Source: Bradyrhizobium algeriense (GTDB lineage Bacteria > Pseudomonadota > Alphaproteobacteria > Rhizobiales > Xanthobacteraceae). Taken from it: a DNA stretch of 64,000 nt. The stretch covers positions 1,984,001 through 2,048,000 of the forward strand of contig NZ_JAZHRV010000001.1 of NCBI RefSeq assembly GCF_036924595.1, written 5' to 3'. Made by a program: the position numbers and the translations under genes. Below the pieces are notes generated by a model that had not been told where the DNA came from, did no database searches, and saw only the letters and a program-made list of their open reading frames with translations. How positions within the stretch are numbered: position 1 is the stretch's first letter; every line of letters starts with the position of its first letter. Positions 33,764 to 42,076 of this stretch are shown here, piece after piece.

Positions 33764-34894
33764 ATGAATGACGCCATCAAACCGGGCCCCGAAACCCCGT
33801 CGCAGGCCGGTTTGCCTGAGCTTTCGGTCGTTGTGCCGACCTTCAACGAGCGCGACAACGTCACCGTGCTGTACCGGCGGCTGGAGGCCACGCTATCAGG
33901 CATTTCCTGGGAAGTGATCTTTGTCGATGACAATTCCCCTGACGGGACCTGGGAAGTGGTGCGGGGGCTGGCGCGGAAGGACTCCCGCGTCCGCTGTGTC
34001 CGCCGGATCGGGCGCCGCGGACTGTCGGGTGCATGCATCGAGGGTATTTTGGCCTCGAGCGGCCCCTATGCGGCTGTCATCGACGCCGATCTGCAGCATG
34101 ACGAAACGCAACTGCCGAAGATGGTCGCGCTGCTGCGGAGCGGCGAGGCGGAACTCGTGGTCGGCAGCCGCTATATCGAGGGCGGTAGCGCCGACAGTTT
34201 CAACAAGCAGCGGGCAGGGGCCAGCCAGCTTGCAACCGAGGTCGCCAGGCGCGTGCTGAAGGTCGAGGTCGCCGATCCCATGAGCGGCTTCTTCATGATC
34301 CGCCGCGACCGCTTCGAGCAACTGGCGCCGCAGCTCTCCATCCAGGGCTTCAAGATCCTGCTCGATGTCATCGCCACCGCGCAGGGCAAGCTGCGCGCCA
34401 TCGAAATTCCCTACACTTTCGGTTCGCGCCAGCACGGCGAGAGCAAGCTCGATTCCATGGTGGCGCTGGACTTCCTCGGCTTGGTGCTGGCCAAACTGAC
34501 CAACGACGTGGTCTCGCTGCGCTTCCTGCTGTTCGCGATGGTCGGGGGCACCGGCCTTGTCGTGCACCTCACGGCGCTGTTCATCGCGCATGAAATCTTC
34601 CAGATGCCGTTTGCGGAGGCGCAGGCCACCGGCGCGCTGATTGCGATGACCAGCAACTTCATCCTCAACAATTTTCTCACCTATCGCGACCAGCGGCTGA
34701 AGGGATTTGCGATCCTGCGCGGCCTGCTGCTGTTTTATCTCGTCTGCGGCGTCGGACTGCTCGCCAATGTCGGCGTCGCGTTCGCGGTCTTCGACCAGGA
34801 ACCGATCTGGTGGCTGGCAGGCGCCGCCGGCGCGCTGATGGGCGTGGTCTGGAACTACGCGATGTCGGGACTGTTCGTCTGGCGCAAGCGATGA
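33764..34894 (+). CDS. GT2 glycosyltransferase fused to a GtrA-like membrane domain
   Basis: The 376-residue protein has a GT2 polyprenyl-phosphate sugar transferase domain (LSVVVPTFNERDNVTVL, VIFVDDNSPDGTWEVV, VIDADLQHDETQLPKM) and then four membrane helices of the GtrA type (FLLFAMVGGTGLVVHLTALFIA through LMGVVWNYAMSGLFVW). This is the dolichol-phosphate mannosyltransferase-like arrangement that loads a sugar on undecaprenyl phosphate. The ATG at 33764 is chosen; another in-frame ATG is at 33731. The GT39-like enzyme downstream is a plausible user of its lipid-linked sugar. Confidence 0.88.
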   Translation: MNDAIKPGPETPSQAGLPELSVVVPTFNERDNVTVLYRRLEATLSGISWEVIFVDDNSPDGTWEVVRGLARKDSRVRCVRRIGRRGLSGACIEGILASSGPYAAVIDADLQHDETQLPKMVALLRSGEAELVVGSRYIEGGSADSFNKQRAGASQLATEVARRVLKVEVADPMSGFFMIRRDRFEQLAPQLSIQGFKILLDVIATAQGKLRAIEIPYTFGSRQHGESKLDSMVALDFLGLVLAKLTNDVVSLRFLLFAMVGGTGLVVHLTALFIAHEIFQMPFAEAQATGALIAMTSNFILNNFLTYRDQRLKGFAILRGLLLFYLVCGVGLLANVGVAFAVFDQEPIWWLAGAAGALMGVVWNYAMSGLFVWRKR

Positions 34895-34898
34895 CCGA

Positions 34899-35024
34899 TA
34901 GCGTTTTCGAGCGAAGCATGCCCCCGGACTTGATCCGGGGGTGGATGCCGGTTCGTGTGAAGAAAACGCGTCAAAACGATAAAATGGAGCCTGGTTCTGA
35001 TTTAATCAGAACCAAAAGGGCTCC
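34899..35024. repeat. Intergenic repeat, family F
   Basis: It starts TAGCGTTTTCGAGCGAAG, carries CCCCCGGA..TCCGGGGG, and ends with the hairpin GGTTCTGA/TCAGAACC (34993-35013). A copy with the same order is at 56986-57087. It spans the entire gap between the two glycosyltransferases. Confidence 0.8.
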
Positions 35025-35027
35025 AAG

Positions 35028-36527
35028 ATGAATCCGAGCGAAGCGCGGGTTGCCCTCAACACCGGTCTGGCAATCCTGGCGCTGGTTGGCTTGCGCCTGA
35101 TTGCCGCGGCGGTCACGCCGATCACCTTCGACGAAGCCTATTACTGGATGTGGTCGACGCATCTCGCCGGCGGCTATTACGATCATCCGCCGATGGTCGC
35201 GGTGGTGATCCGGCTCGGCACGATGATCGCAGGCGATACCGAGTTCGGCGTGCGGCTGGTCTCGATCCTGCTGGCGCTGCCGATGAGCTGGGCGATCTAT
35301 CAGGCCGCGGCCATGCTGTTCGGCAGCCGGCGCGTGGCCGCGTCGTCGGCGATCCTTCTGAACATCACGCTGATGGCCGCGGTCGGCACCATGATCGTCA
35401 CGCCGGACGCGCCGCTCCTGGTGGCTTCCAGTCTCCTGCTGTTTGCCCTCGCCAAGGTGCTGCATACCGGCCGCGGCGTGTGGTGGCTGGCGGTGGGTGC
35501 TGCCGCCGGTTGCGCGCTGCTGTCGAAATACACTGCGCTGTTCTTCGGGCCGGCGATCCTGCTCTGGCTGGTCGCCGTTCCCAAACTGCGGCACTGGCTG
35601 ATCTCGCCCTGGCTTTATCTCGGCGGGCTCGTCGCGCTGGTTCTGTTTGCGCCGGTCATTCTCTGGAACGCCGGGCACCACTGGGTGTCCTTCGTCAAGC
35701 AGATGGGGCGGGCGAGGATCGAGGATTTCCGCCCGGTCTTCATCGCCGAACTGATCCCGACGCAGATCGCGTTCGCGACGCCTCTGGTGTGGATGCTCGG
35801 CGCGATGGGGCTGTACGCGATCTACCGGCGCCGCGCTGGAACGCTGCCGGCGCGCACGCTCGTCAATACGATGTTCTGGGTCATCGTCGCCTATTTCGTC
35901 TGGCATTCGCTGCATGCCCGCGTCGAGGCTAACTGGTTTGCGCCGGTCTACCCGGCATTCGTAATCGCCGCCGCCGTCGCCGCGCATCTGGTCGATTGGG
36001 AGCCGCGCCGGCAACGGCTGGTCGATTTCTGCCGGCGCTGGGCGGCGCCGGGCGGTGTCCTGATGTTCGTGCTATTGGTCGTGCAGGCCGACACCGGCGT
36101 GCTGTCGGGCTATCGCCGCGATGCCACTGTGCGCAGCGTCGGTATCGGCTGGCGCGAAACGGCCGGCGCGATCGAAGCGGCGAGGGCGCGAACGGGAGCC
36201 ACATGCGTACTGGCCTCGGATTACGGCACCACCGGCTGGCTTGCCTTCCATCTGCCGAAGGGGACCTGCGTTGCGCAGCGGAACCAGCGTATCCGCTGGG
36301 TCAACATGCCCGAGCCCGATGCGGCGCAGCTAGCCGGGCCGTTGCTCTACGTCCGCGAGGTCTGGCCCGGCGAAGCTCCCTTGAAGGACATGTTCGCCCG
36401 CGTCGAGAAGGTCGGCGAGGTCGAGCGCAGGCGCGGACCGCTCGTGATCGAGACCTATGCGCTGCATCTGCTGGAAGGGCCGAAGGGCGAGGTATTCGAC
36501 CGCACGCCGCCGCCGGAACTGCAATAG
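35028..36527 (+). CDS. GT39/ArnT-like membrane glycosyltransferase
   Basis: The 499-residue polytopic protein carries the catalytic first-loop acidic motif of the GT-C/PMT class (VTPITFDEAYYWMWSTHLAGGYYDHPPMVA, about residues 30-60) and about ten membrane helices. It would move a sugar from undecaprenyl phosphate to a cell-envelope acceptor. The preceding GT2-GtrA gene is a likely donor-making partner. Its leader consists of a family F repeat ending 3 bases before the ATG, so repeat sequence provides the ribosome-binding region. Confidence 0.87.
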   Translation: MNPSEARVALNTGLAILALVGLRLIAAAVTPITFDEAYYWMWSTHLAGGYYDHPPMVAVVIRLGTMIAGDTEFGVRLVSILLALPMSWAIYQAAAMLFGSRRVAASSAILLNITLMAAVGTMIVTPDAPLLVASSLLLFALAKVLHTGRGVWWLAVGAAAGCALLSKYTALFFGPAILLWLVAVPKLRHWLISPWLYLGGLVALVLFAPVILWNAGHHWVSFVKQMGRARIEDFRPVFIAELIPTQIAFATPLVWMLGAMGLYAIYRRRAGTLPARTLVNTMFWVIVAYFVWHSLHARVEANWFAPVYPAFVIAAAVAAHLVDWEPRRQRLVDFCRRWAAPGGVLMFVLLVVQADTGVLSGYRRDATVRSVGIGWRETAGAIEAARARTGATCVLASDYGTTGWLAFHLPKGTCVAQRNQRIRWVNMPEPDAAQLAGPLLYVREVWPGEAPLKDMFARVEKVGEVERRRGPLVIETYALHLLEGPKGEVFDRTPPPELQ

Positions 36528-36538
36528 GGTGCGGCCGG

Positions 36539-38434
36539 TCACTCCGCGGCGTCGGGGTGCGTGCGTTGATCCACCGTGGGTTGTTCGCTCCGCCACAGCC
36601 AGACCGTGAGCGAGCCTGATCGGCCGCGAATCTGCGTCTCGACGGGGCCGGCGAGGCTGCCGGTTTTCAGCCGCGCGCCGGTGCGCTCCGCCGCGACCCG
36701 CAGCGTATCGCTCAGCGCCAGCCTGACATCGTGGCGGGCCGCCACTTCCATCAGGCGGCTCGCCACGTTCACAGTGTCGCCGGTTGCGGTGATGTGCTGA
36801 TGGTTGCGGCCGCCGAGCCTGGAGGCGACAATCGGTCCGAAATGCGCGCCGATCTTGAAGCCGATGCGCAACCCGATCGGCGACGGCAAGGCCCCGATCC
36901 AGCGTTCGGTCTTGACGCACAGCGCGATCGAACATTGCGCCGCGCGCGTCGCGTCATCCGGAGCCGCCTCCGGCAGGCCGAACAGGATCATGGCGCCATC
37001 GCCGAGGAAGCTCGTGATCATGCCGCCGTACCGCGTCACTTCCTTGTCGACCAGGGCGTGAAACTCCTTCAACAGCCCCCGCGTGGCATCCGGATCGAGC
37101 GTTTCGCTGAGCGAGGTAAATCCGGACAGATCGACGAACACGACGGCGGCATTCTGTCTGACCGGCGCCAGCAGGAAGTCGGGATCGCGCGTCAGCCATT
37201 CCTGCAGGCCCGGCGTCTGGAATTGTTCGAGCAGCTTGTTTTGGACGGCGAGATGCTCTGCGCTGCGCCGGTCCGACCATAGTTGTAACGTACCGAACAG
37301 CACGACCGGCGGCACTGCCGCGGCCATTGTCGTCGCGGCGTCGAGCCATATGCCGTGCGCGAAAGCAACCGAATTGGCAGTCGCCCATGCCAGCATCACC
37401 GCGCTGACCGTGAGCAGACCAACTGCGTTTCGCCGCCACGCCAGCAAACCGACCAGCAGTATCGGGAGCAGGATCGTCGTGACGGCCTCGACGATGCGAA
37501 CCGGCCGGTCGCGCACGACGCCGTCGCCCGCGACCAGATGCGTGATCGCGGTGGAAATGATTTCCACCCCCGGCATCAGTGAATCGAACGGCGTCGGAAA
37601 GAAGTCGCCGGCGCCGGTTGCGGTCGCGCCGAGGACGACGATCCGGCCTTGAATGGCCTCCTTGTCGACCTGACCTTCGATCAGATTTGCGGCGCTGACG
37701 GTGCGGATGGTGCGACGCGGGCCGTAGTAGGATATCGGTAGCGCATAATCGGAAGCGGTCGCGATCGGCCGGTCGCCGAACAGCAGGCGGTCGGGCTCGA
37801 TCGTCAGCTTCTGGCCGATCGCGATCGACGCGACACGCAGCGGAAACGACAATTCGATTCTGTCATGTGTCCGGAACAGCATCGGCACCGACAGCGGCGT
37901 GCCGGTCTGGCCCGTCGTCACATTGGCGATGCCGACTTCCGCGTGGTCGGCCAATGCCGGGAGCGGCAGCAGGAAGCGGTCGGCCTTCGGCAAGCGGGCC
38001 AGCGGCCCGTCGTCCTCCGCGGAAGGTTGAAGGATGTTCGAAAATACCGCCGCCGCCGCCAGCACGCTCGGACTCGCCGCGAGCGATTTTGCGAGCGCCG
38101 CATCGCCATCGGCGGGGCCCTTGTCGACCAGGAGAAGATCGATCGCGATGACCTTCGGCTCCAGCCGCGCGATCGCCTTGACGATCCTGGCTATCTCTGC
38201 GCGCGGTAGCGGATAGGTGCCGCCGAGTTTGACGATGGTGTCGTCGATCGCGACGATCGTGACGAGGTCCGGCGGCGCCTTTACGCCGCGCGCAAGCGTT
38301 CGCACATCGGTCAATGCCGACTCGAGCCGGTCAAGAAACCGCAGATGGCCGCTGCTATGGCCGAGCCATATCGCGCCTGCCCACAATCCCGTGCAGAGCA
38401 ACGCAATCAGAATATGAGGACGTCGACGGCTCAT
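36539..38434 (-). CDS. CHASE2-domain adenylate/guanylate cyclase
   Basis: The 631-residue protein has an N-terminal signal anchor (ILIALLCTGLWAGAIWL), an extracytoplasmic CHASE2 sensor (FLDRLESALTDVRTLARG.., VTIVAIDDTIVKLGGTYPLPRAEIARIV) to about residue 310, three helices, and a C-terminal class III cyclase domain. The metal-binding aspartates are in VVFVDLSGFTSLSE and FLGDGAMILFG; GDTVNVASRLME holds the transition-state residues. A signal sensed in the periplasm would set cytoplasmic cAMP. It follows the FecR-domain gene by 11 bases, a pairing seen repeatedly for CHASE2 cyclases. Confidence 0.9.
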   Translation of the reverse strand: MSRRRPHILIALLCTGLWAGAIWLGHSSGHLRFLDRLESALTDVRTLARGVKAPPDLVTIVAIDDTIVKLGGTYPLPRAEIARIVKAIARLEPKVIAIDLLLVDKGPADGDAALAKSLAASPSVLAAAAVFSNILQPSAEDDGPLARLPKADRFLLPLPALADHAEVGIANVTTGQTGTPLSVPMLFRTHDRIELSFPLRVASIAIGQKLTIEPDRLLFGDRPIATASDYALPISYYGPRRTIRTVSAANLIEGQVDKEAIQGRIVVLGATATGAGDFFPTPFDSLMPGVEIISTAITHLVAGDGVVRDRPVRIVEAVTTILLPILLVGLLAWRRNAVGLLTVSAVMLAWATANSVAFAHGIWLDAATTMAAAVPPVVLFGTLQLWSDRRSAEHLAVQNKLLEQFQTPGLQEWLTRDPDFLLAPVRQNAAVVFVDLSGFTSLSETLDPDATRGLLKEFHALVDKEVTRYGGMITSFLGDGAMILFGLPEAAPDDATRAAQCSIALCVKTERWIGALPSPIGLRIGFKIGAHFGPIVASRLGGRNHQHITATGDTVNVASRLMEVAARHDVRLALSDTLRVAAERTGARLKTGSLAGPVETQIRGRSGSLTVWLWRSEQPTVDQRTHPDAAE

Positions 38435-38445
38435 TTGCGTGTCTT

Positions 38446-38967
38446 CTATTGTCCCAATCTTGCCATCAGGGCCGTAACGCGCGCAGGCGGCCAGCGCTTG
38501 ACGATCAGGTCGCCCGACGGCTCGACATCGACGCCGTCACCGGCGCCGAGTACGACGCTGCCGCGGCCGGCGGGGCGCGCCACGCTGATGCGGCCGTCGA
38601 CGACGAAGACCGATGTCTTTGCACCTTCGGCGTCCACGGCCCATTTGGTGCCGCGCACCGCCGCAATCGCCTGCGGCGTCACCACGTCGAACCTGGCGCG
38701 GCCCGGCTTCTTCGGCACTTCGAGCAGCAGGGCCCTGTTGCTGAGTTCGACGGAATCGACATGGCCGTCGCGATTGCGATCCCTGAGCTCGAACTTCGCG
38801 CCGCTTTCGGCCACGATCGTGATCGCCGTCGGGCACTGGAGTGTCTGCGTCGCTTGCGCCGTCTGTTGGGCATTGCAGCCGAATTTCGCCGGCTGGGCTG
38901 CCGCGTCACCGGCGAGCAGCAGCAAGCTTGAAAAAGCGATCCATCCGGCGCGTGCCAGCATTCTCAT
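38446..38967 (-). CDS. Secreted FecR-domain protein
   Basis: The 173-residue product starts with a signal peptide (MRMLARAGWIAFSSLLLLAGDAAAQ) and contains a FecR-type beta domain (VTPQAIAAVRGTKWAVDAEGAKTSVFVVDGRISV). The cysteines at about residues 30 and 43 are the only two in the mature protein. The ATG at 38967 follows GGAAGGGGAAG; a longer frame is not credible. It lies just upstream of the CHASE2 cyclase and probably feeds signal to it in the periplasm. An 18-bp palindrome sits 38 bases upstream of its start. Confidence 0.82.
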   Translation of the reverse strand: MRMLARAGWIAFSSLLLLAGDAAAQPAKFGCNAQQTAQATQTLQCPTAITIVAESGAKFELRDRNRDGHVDSVELSNRALLLEVPKKPGRARFDVVTPQAIAAVRGTKWAVDAEGAKTSVFVVDGRISVARPAGRGSVVLGAGDGVDVEPSGDLIVKRWPPARVTALMARLGQ

Positions 38968-39358
38968 GGCAGCTTCCCCTTCCGGGCACGGGAGAAAATT
39001 GGATTGATACGGTACCGTATCATGATGGCGCCTCCGCGTGCAAAGCGAAAGAGGTGCGCAGATAATGTGTCTGCCGGCGAGCCATAAGGTTCGGCAAAAA
39101 CTGCGATCGTGCAACGCGACCCCAAAAGGCGTCGTAAACGGCGGTTTACAGTGCTGAAATGGCAGAAATTAGAAGGAGTTGAATGGACCCGTTCCGGTTG
39201 CGGCCACCCCACGCCCCCCGCGGGAACGCAAGGCCTGTATGCAGCTTGTCGCGTGAGCGCCAAAAGGGAGATTTCGAGGGTGCACCTTTTTCGCTGACGT
39301 GTCGGACCGGAGGGGCCCGAAACGTCTTGTAACAGGTCAACCAAACGGAGATTTTGCC
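38968..39358. other. Divergent interval between FecR/cyclase and DUF899 genes
   Basis: About 390 bases hold no convincing gene. The notable element is the palindrome at 39005-39022. Promoters for the two divergent transcription units should lie here, but I cannot place them with confidence. Confidence 0.5.
39005..39022. promoter_or_regulatory. 18-bp perfect palindrome, probable operator
   Basis: TGATACGGTACCGTATCA is its own reverse complement and lies 38-55 bases upstream of the FecR ATG, close to where a promoter should be. The symmetry and length fit a dimeric repressor site such as a TetR-type operator. No matching regulator gene is adjacent. Confidence 0.6.
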
Positions 39359-40054
39359 ATGTCCGGTTCCGCCCTGAAACCCGCAACAGAACTCGCACGC
39401 AGCAACGGCGTGCACTTTCCCAACGAGAGCGTCGAGTATCGCCGCGCCCGCGCGCAATTGCTGGCGGAGGAGATCGAGCTGCGCCGTCACATCGAGCGCG
39501 TCGCCGAATTGCGCCGCGCGCTGCCGCCGGGCGGCGCAGTGACGAAGAACTATGAATTCGAAGGCGAGGGCGGCAAGGCAACCTTGTCGGATCTGTTCGG
39601 CAACAAGCAGACGCTCGTGATCTACAGCTATATGTTCGGACCGCAGCGCGAGCTGCCGTGTCCGATGTGCACGTCCTTCATGAGCACCTGGGAAGCAAAG
39701 CTGCCCGATGTCGAGCAGCGCGTGGCATTTGTATTCGTGGCGCGCTCGCCGATCGCGCGGCTGATCGAGGCCAAGAAGGCGCGCGGCTGGACGCGGCACC
39801 GGATCTACTCGGATGCATCGGGCGATTACACGCGCGACTATGTCAGCGCAGCCGATGCGGACGCACCCGGCTACAACGTGTTCACACGCCGCGACGGCAG
39901 CATCCGCCATTTCTGGTCCGGCGAAATGGGACCGTCGACGGCCGACCCCGGACAGGACCCGCGCGGCGCGCCCGACATCGATCCGCTGTGGACCATCCTC
40001 GACACCACGCCCGAAGGGCGCGGCAAGGATTGGTATCCGCGCCTGAGTTACTAG
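39359..40054 (+). CDS. DUF899 thioredoxin-like protein
   Basis: The 231-residue protein matches DUF899 (YRRARAQLLAEEIELRRHIERVAELRRALPPGG, LSDLFGNKQTLVIYSYMFGP, PCPMCTSFMSTWEAKL). The CPMC motif sits where thioredoxin-fold proteins have their active-site cysteines. The function of the family is not established. The ATG at 39359 follows ACGGAG. It is transcribed away from the FecR/cyclase pair. Confidence 0.86.
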   Translation: MSGSALKPATELARSNGVHFPNESVEYRRARAQLLAEEIELRRHIERVAELRRALPPGGAVTKNYEFEGEGGKATLSDLFGNKQTLVIYSYMFGPQRELPCPMCTSFMSTWEAKLPDVEQRVAFVFVARSPIARLIEAKKARGWTRHRIYSDASGDYTRDYVSAADADAPGYNVFTRRDGSIRHFWSGEMGPSTADPGQDPRGAPDIDPLWTILDTTPEGRGKDWYPRLSY

Positions 40055-40465
40055 CGCCGGCACAAGTGGACGTTGCCGGCCCTATTTACAAATCCTGGAA
40101 TTGCTGTATCTGATCGCGCGCTTCTCGCCGATCTCTTGGAAAGACGATGCTTCGTATAGATACCAATGCTTCACGTTATGCAGGCCAGCCGGTCGTCCGG
40201 CGTGGTCGCGCTTTGGCGTGTGCGGTTGGTGTGTATCCAGCGAATGCACCGATTTCGCCAAGCGAACTAGCAGCGTAGCGGCAGCGGGTCATCCCTCTGC
40301 CGTCCAGGCAGAGAGAAATGATCCGCACGATGCCCCTCGCGGCTAAATGCACCCCCTGACTCCCTGCCTGCAAACCGAACCGGCCCGTGTCGCGACTGAC
40401 ATGGGATTCTACCGGAGTCCCGAAGGGCCTTCGGAACGAGGTATATTGCAGTGAAGGAGGATCAA
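40055..40465. other. Leader and intergenic region upstream of rtcB
   Basis: About 410 bases contain no convincing gene. Close to rtcB there is an inverted repeat at 40420-40434 and a TATATT sequence at 40442-40447. No sigma-54 pattern (GG-N10-GC with a TGGCAC/TTGC context) is seen. Confidence 0.5.
40420..40447 (+). promoter_or_regulatory. Inverted repeat and -10-like box upstream of rtcB
   Basis: CCGAAGG-G-CCTTCGG (40420-40434) lies 7 bases before TATATT (40442-40447), which is suitably placed for an rtcB promoter with a leader of about 12 bases. The inverted repeat would cover the spacer or the -35 region. It is an operator candidate only. Confidence 0.35.
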
Positions 40466-41806
40466 ATGCGATCCGATCCCTACCAGGAGCGCGCCCGGGC
40501 CTTGGCCGTTGAGGCCGGGCTCGACCCCGATGCGAAGATCGACCGGCCCGGCCAGCGCCCGATGCCGACGTGGTGCCTGTTTCGTGACGCCGCGCGCAAG
40601 GAGAAGCTTGCGCGCGACGCCGAGGCCGTGGCCGCCGATATCGCGCTCAAGCCGCAGGCGGCGCAATACCAGAACAGCCCGCTCAAGGTCTTCGGCAAGC
40701 ATGACGAGGCAACCATCGCGCAGATGCGCAATTGCATGTCGGTCGGCAACGCCGTAGCCGGTGTGATCTGCGCTGACGGCCATCTCGGCTATGCGCAGCC
40801 GGTCGGCGGCGTGATCGCCTATGAGAAGCAGATCAGCATCTCCGGTGTCGGCTTCGACATCGGCTGCGGCAACATGGCCGTGCGCCTCGACACGCCGTTC
40901 AGCCAGATCGAAGGCAACGTCGGCACGATCATCAAGGACGTGCACAACGTGATTTCGTTCGGCGTCGGACGCACCAATGACGAGCGTGTCGAACATGAAC
41001 TGTTCGACGACGCCGATGCGTGGCGTGAGTCCGACATGGGCGCCTACCGGCAGAAGGCGGTCACCCAACTCGGCACCGTCGGATCGGGTAACCACTATGT
41101 CGACCTGTTGCGCGACGAGGCGGGCTTTGTCTGGATCGGCGTGCACTTCGGCAGCCGCGGCCTCGGCCACACCAGCGCGACCCGCTACCTCAAGGCCGCG
41201 GGCGGCGAGGACGGCATGAACGTGCCGCCCGCTGTGATCGACGAGGACAGCGAGATCGGGCGGCGCTACATCGCGGCGATGCAACTCGCCGGGCGCTACT
41301 CCTATGCCGGCCGCGAATGGGTGATCGAGCGCGTGCGCAGGATCATCGGCGGCGAGGTCACCGACATGGTTCACAACCACCACAATTATGCGTGGCGGGA
41401 GAACCATGGCGGCAAGGATTTGTGGGTGGTTCGCAAGGGTGCAACCCCGGCATTTCCCGGCCAGCGTGGCTTCATCGGCGGATCGATGGGCGACGATGCG
41501 GTCATCGTCGAGGGCGTCGACAGCGAGGAGGCGAAGGCTTCGCTCTACTCGACGGTGCACGGCGCGGGCCGACTGTTTGGCCGCAAGGAGGCCAAGCGGC
41601 GGTTCACGCGGGCCGAGATGGACGCCTGGCTGCAATCACGTGGCGTAACGCTGGTAGGCGCTGACCTCGATGAAAGCCCGATGGCCTATCGCCGGCTGCC
41701 GGAGGTGCTGGCCGAACACGCTCGCTCGATCAAGGTGCAGCACACGCTGCGCCCGTTCGCAGTCGCCATGGCGGGCGAGAACGAGTTCGACCCGTTCAAG
41801 GACTAA
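40466..41806 (+). CDS. rtcB: RtcB-family RNA-splicing ligase
   Basis: The 446-residue protein has the RtcB landmarks: GVGFDIGCGNM with the metal-binding D131 and C134, GSGNHYVDL, HFGSRGLGH, NHHNYAW, RKGATPA and the guanylylated-histidine motif VHGAGR at about residue 365. RtcB ligates RNA 2',3'-cyclic phosphate (or 3'-phosphate) and 5'-OH ends using GTP and manganese. It has an N-terminal extension of about 55 residues relative to the E. coli enzyme. The ATG at 40466 is preceded by GAAGGAGG; the GTG at 40451 lies too close to it. No rtcA or sigma-54 activator rtcR is adjacent. Confidence 0.9.
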   Translation: MRSDPYQERARALAVEAGLDPDAKIDRPGQRPMPTWCLFRDAARKEKLARDAEAVAADIALKPQAAQYQNSPLKVFGKHDEATIAQMRNCMSVGNAVAGVICADGHLGYAQPVGGVIAYEKQISISGVGFDIGCGNMAVRLDTPFSQIEGNVGTIIKDVHNVISFGVGRTNDERVEHELFDDADAWRESDMGAYRQKAVTQLGTVGSGNHYVDLLRDEAGFVWIGVHFGSRGLGHTSATRYLKAAGGEDGMNVPPAVIDEDSEIGRRYIAAMQLAGRYSYAGREWVIERVRRIIGGEVTDMVHNHHNYAWRENHGGKDLWVVRKGATPAFPGQRGFIGGSMGDDAVIVEGVDSEEAKASLYSTVHGAGRLFGRKEAKRRFTRAEMDAWLQSRGVTLVGADLDESPMAYRRLPEVLAEHARSIKVQHTLRPFAVAMAGENEFDPFKD

Positions 41807-42076
41807 TGCCTTAACTTGGCCCGATATGGGACATCCGGTGGGCAGAAACGCCGGATGTCCCTGATTGTGGCGGAATCCCTGCATCGCTACGGGGATAATT
41901 TCTCTAATAGTTCCATGCAGTTGAGCCATGCCTTAGATCCGCCCGGGTTTAATCCGGATTTAACTAAAAGTCGCCTTAATGACGCTCTGTGCCTCTGCGA
42001 GATGCTGTCGGGGACCTATCCGGACGCGGCATCAAATGGGGGACTTGGTGGAATTGTTGTTCTGGGCGTTGTGTGA

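Noticed and set aside
41816..42076. Open frame of 86 codons between rtcB and the DUF2778 gene
   Set aside because: No ribosome binding site and no protein-like composition; the interval shows nothing else notable.
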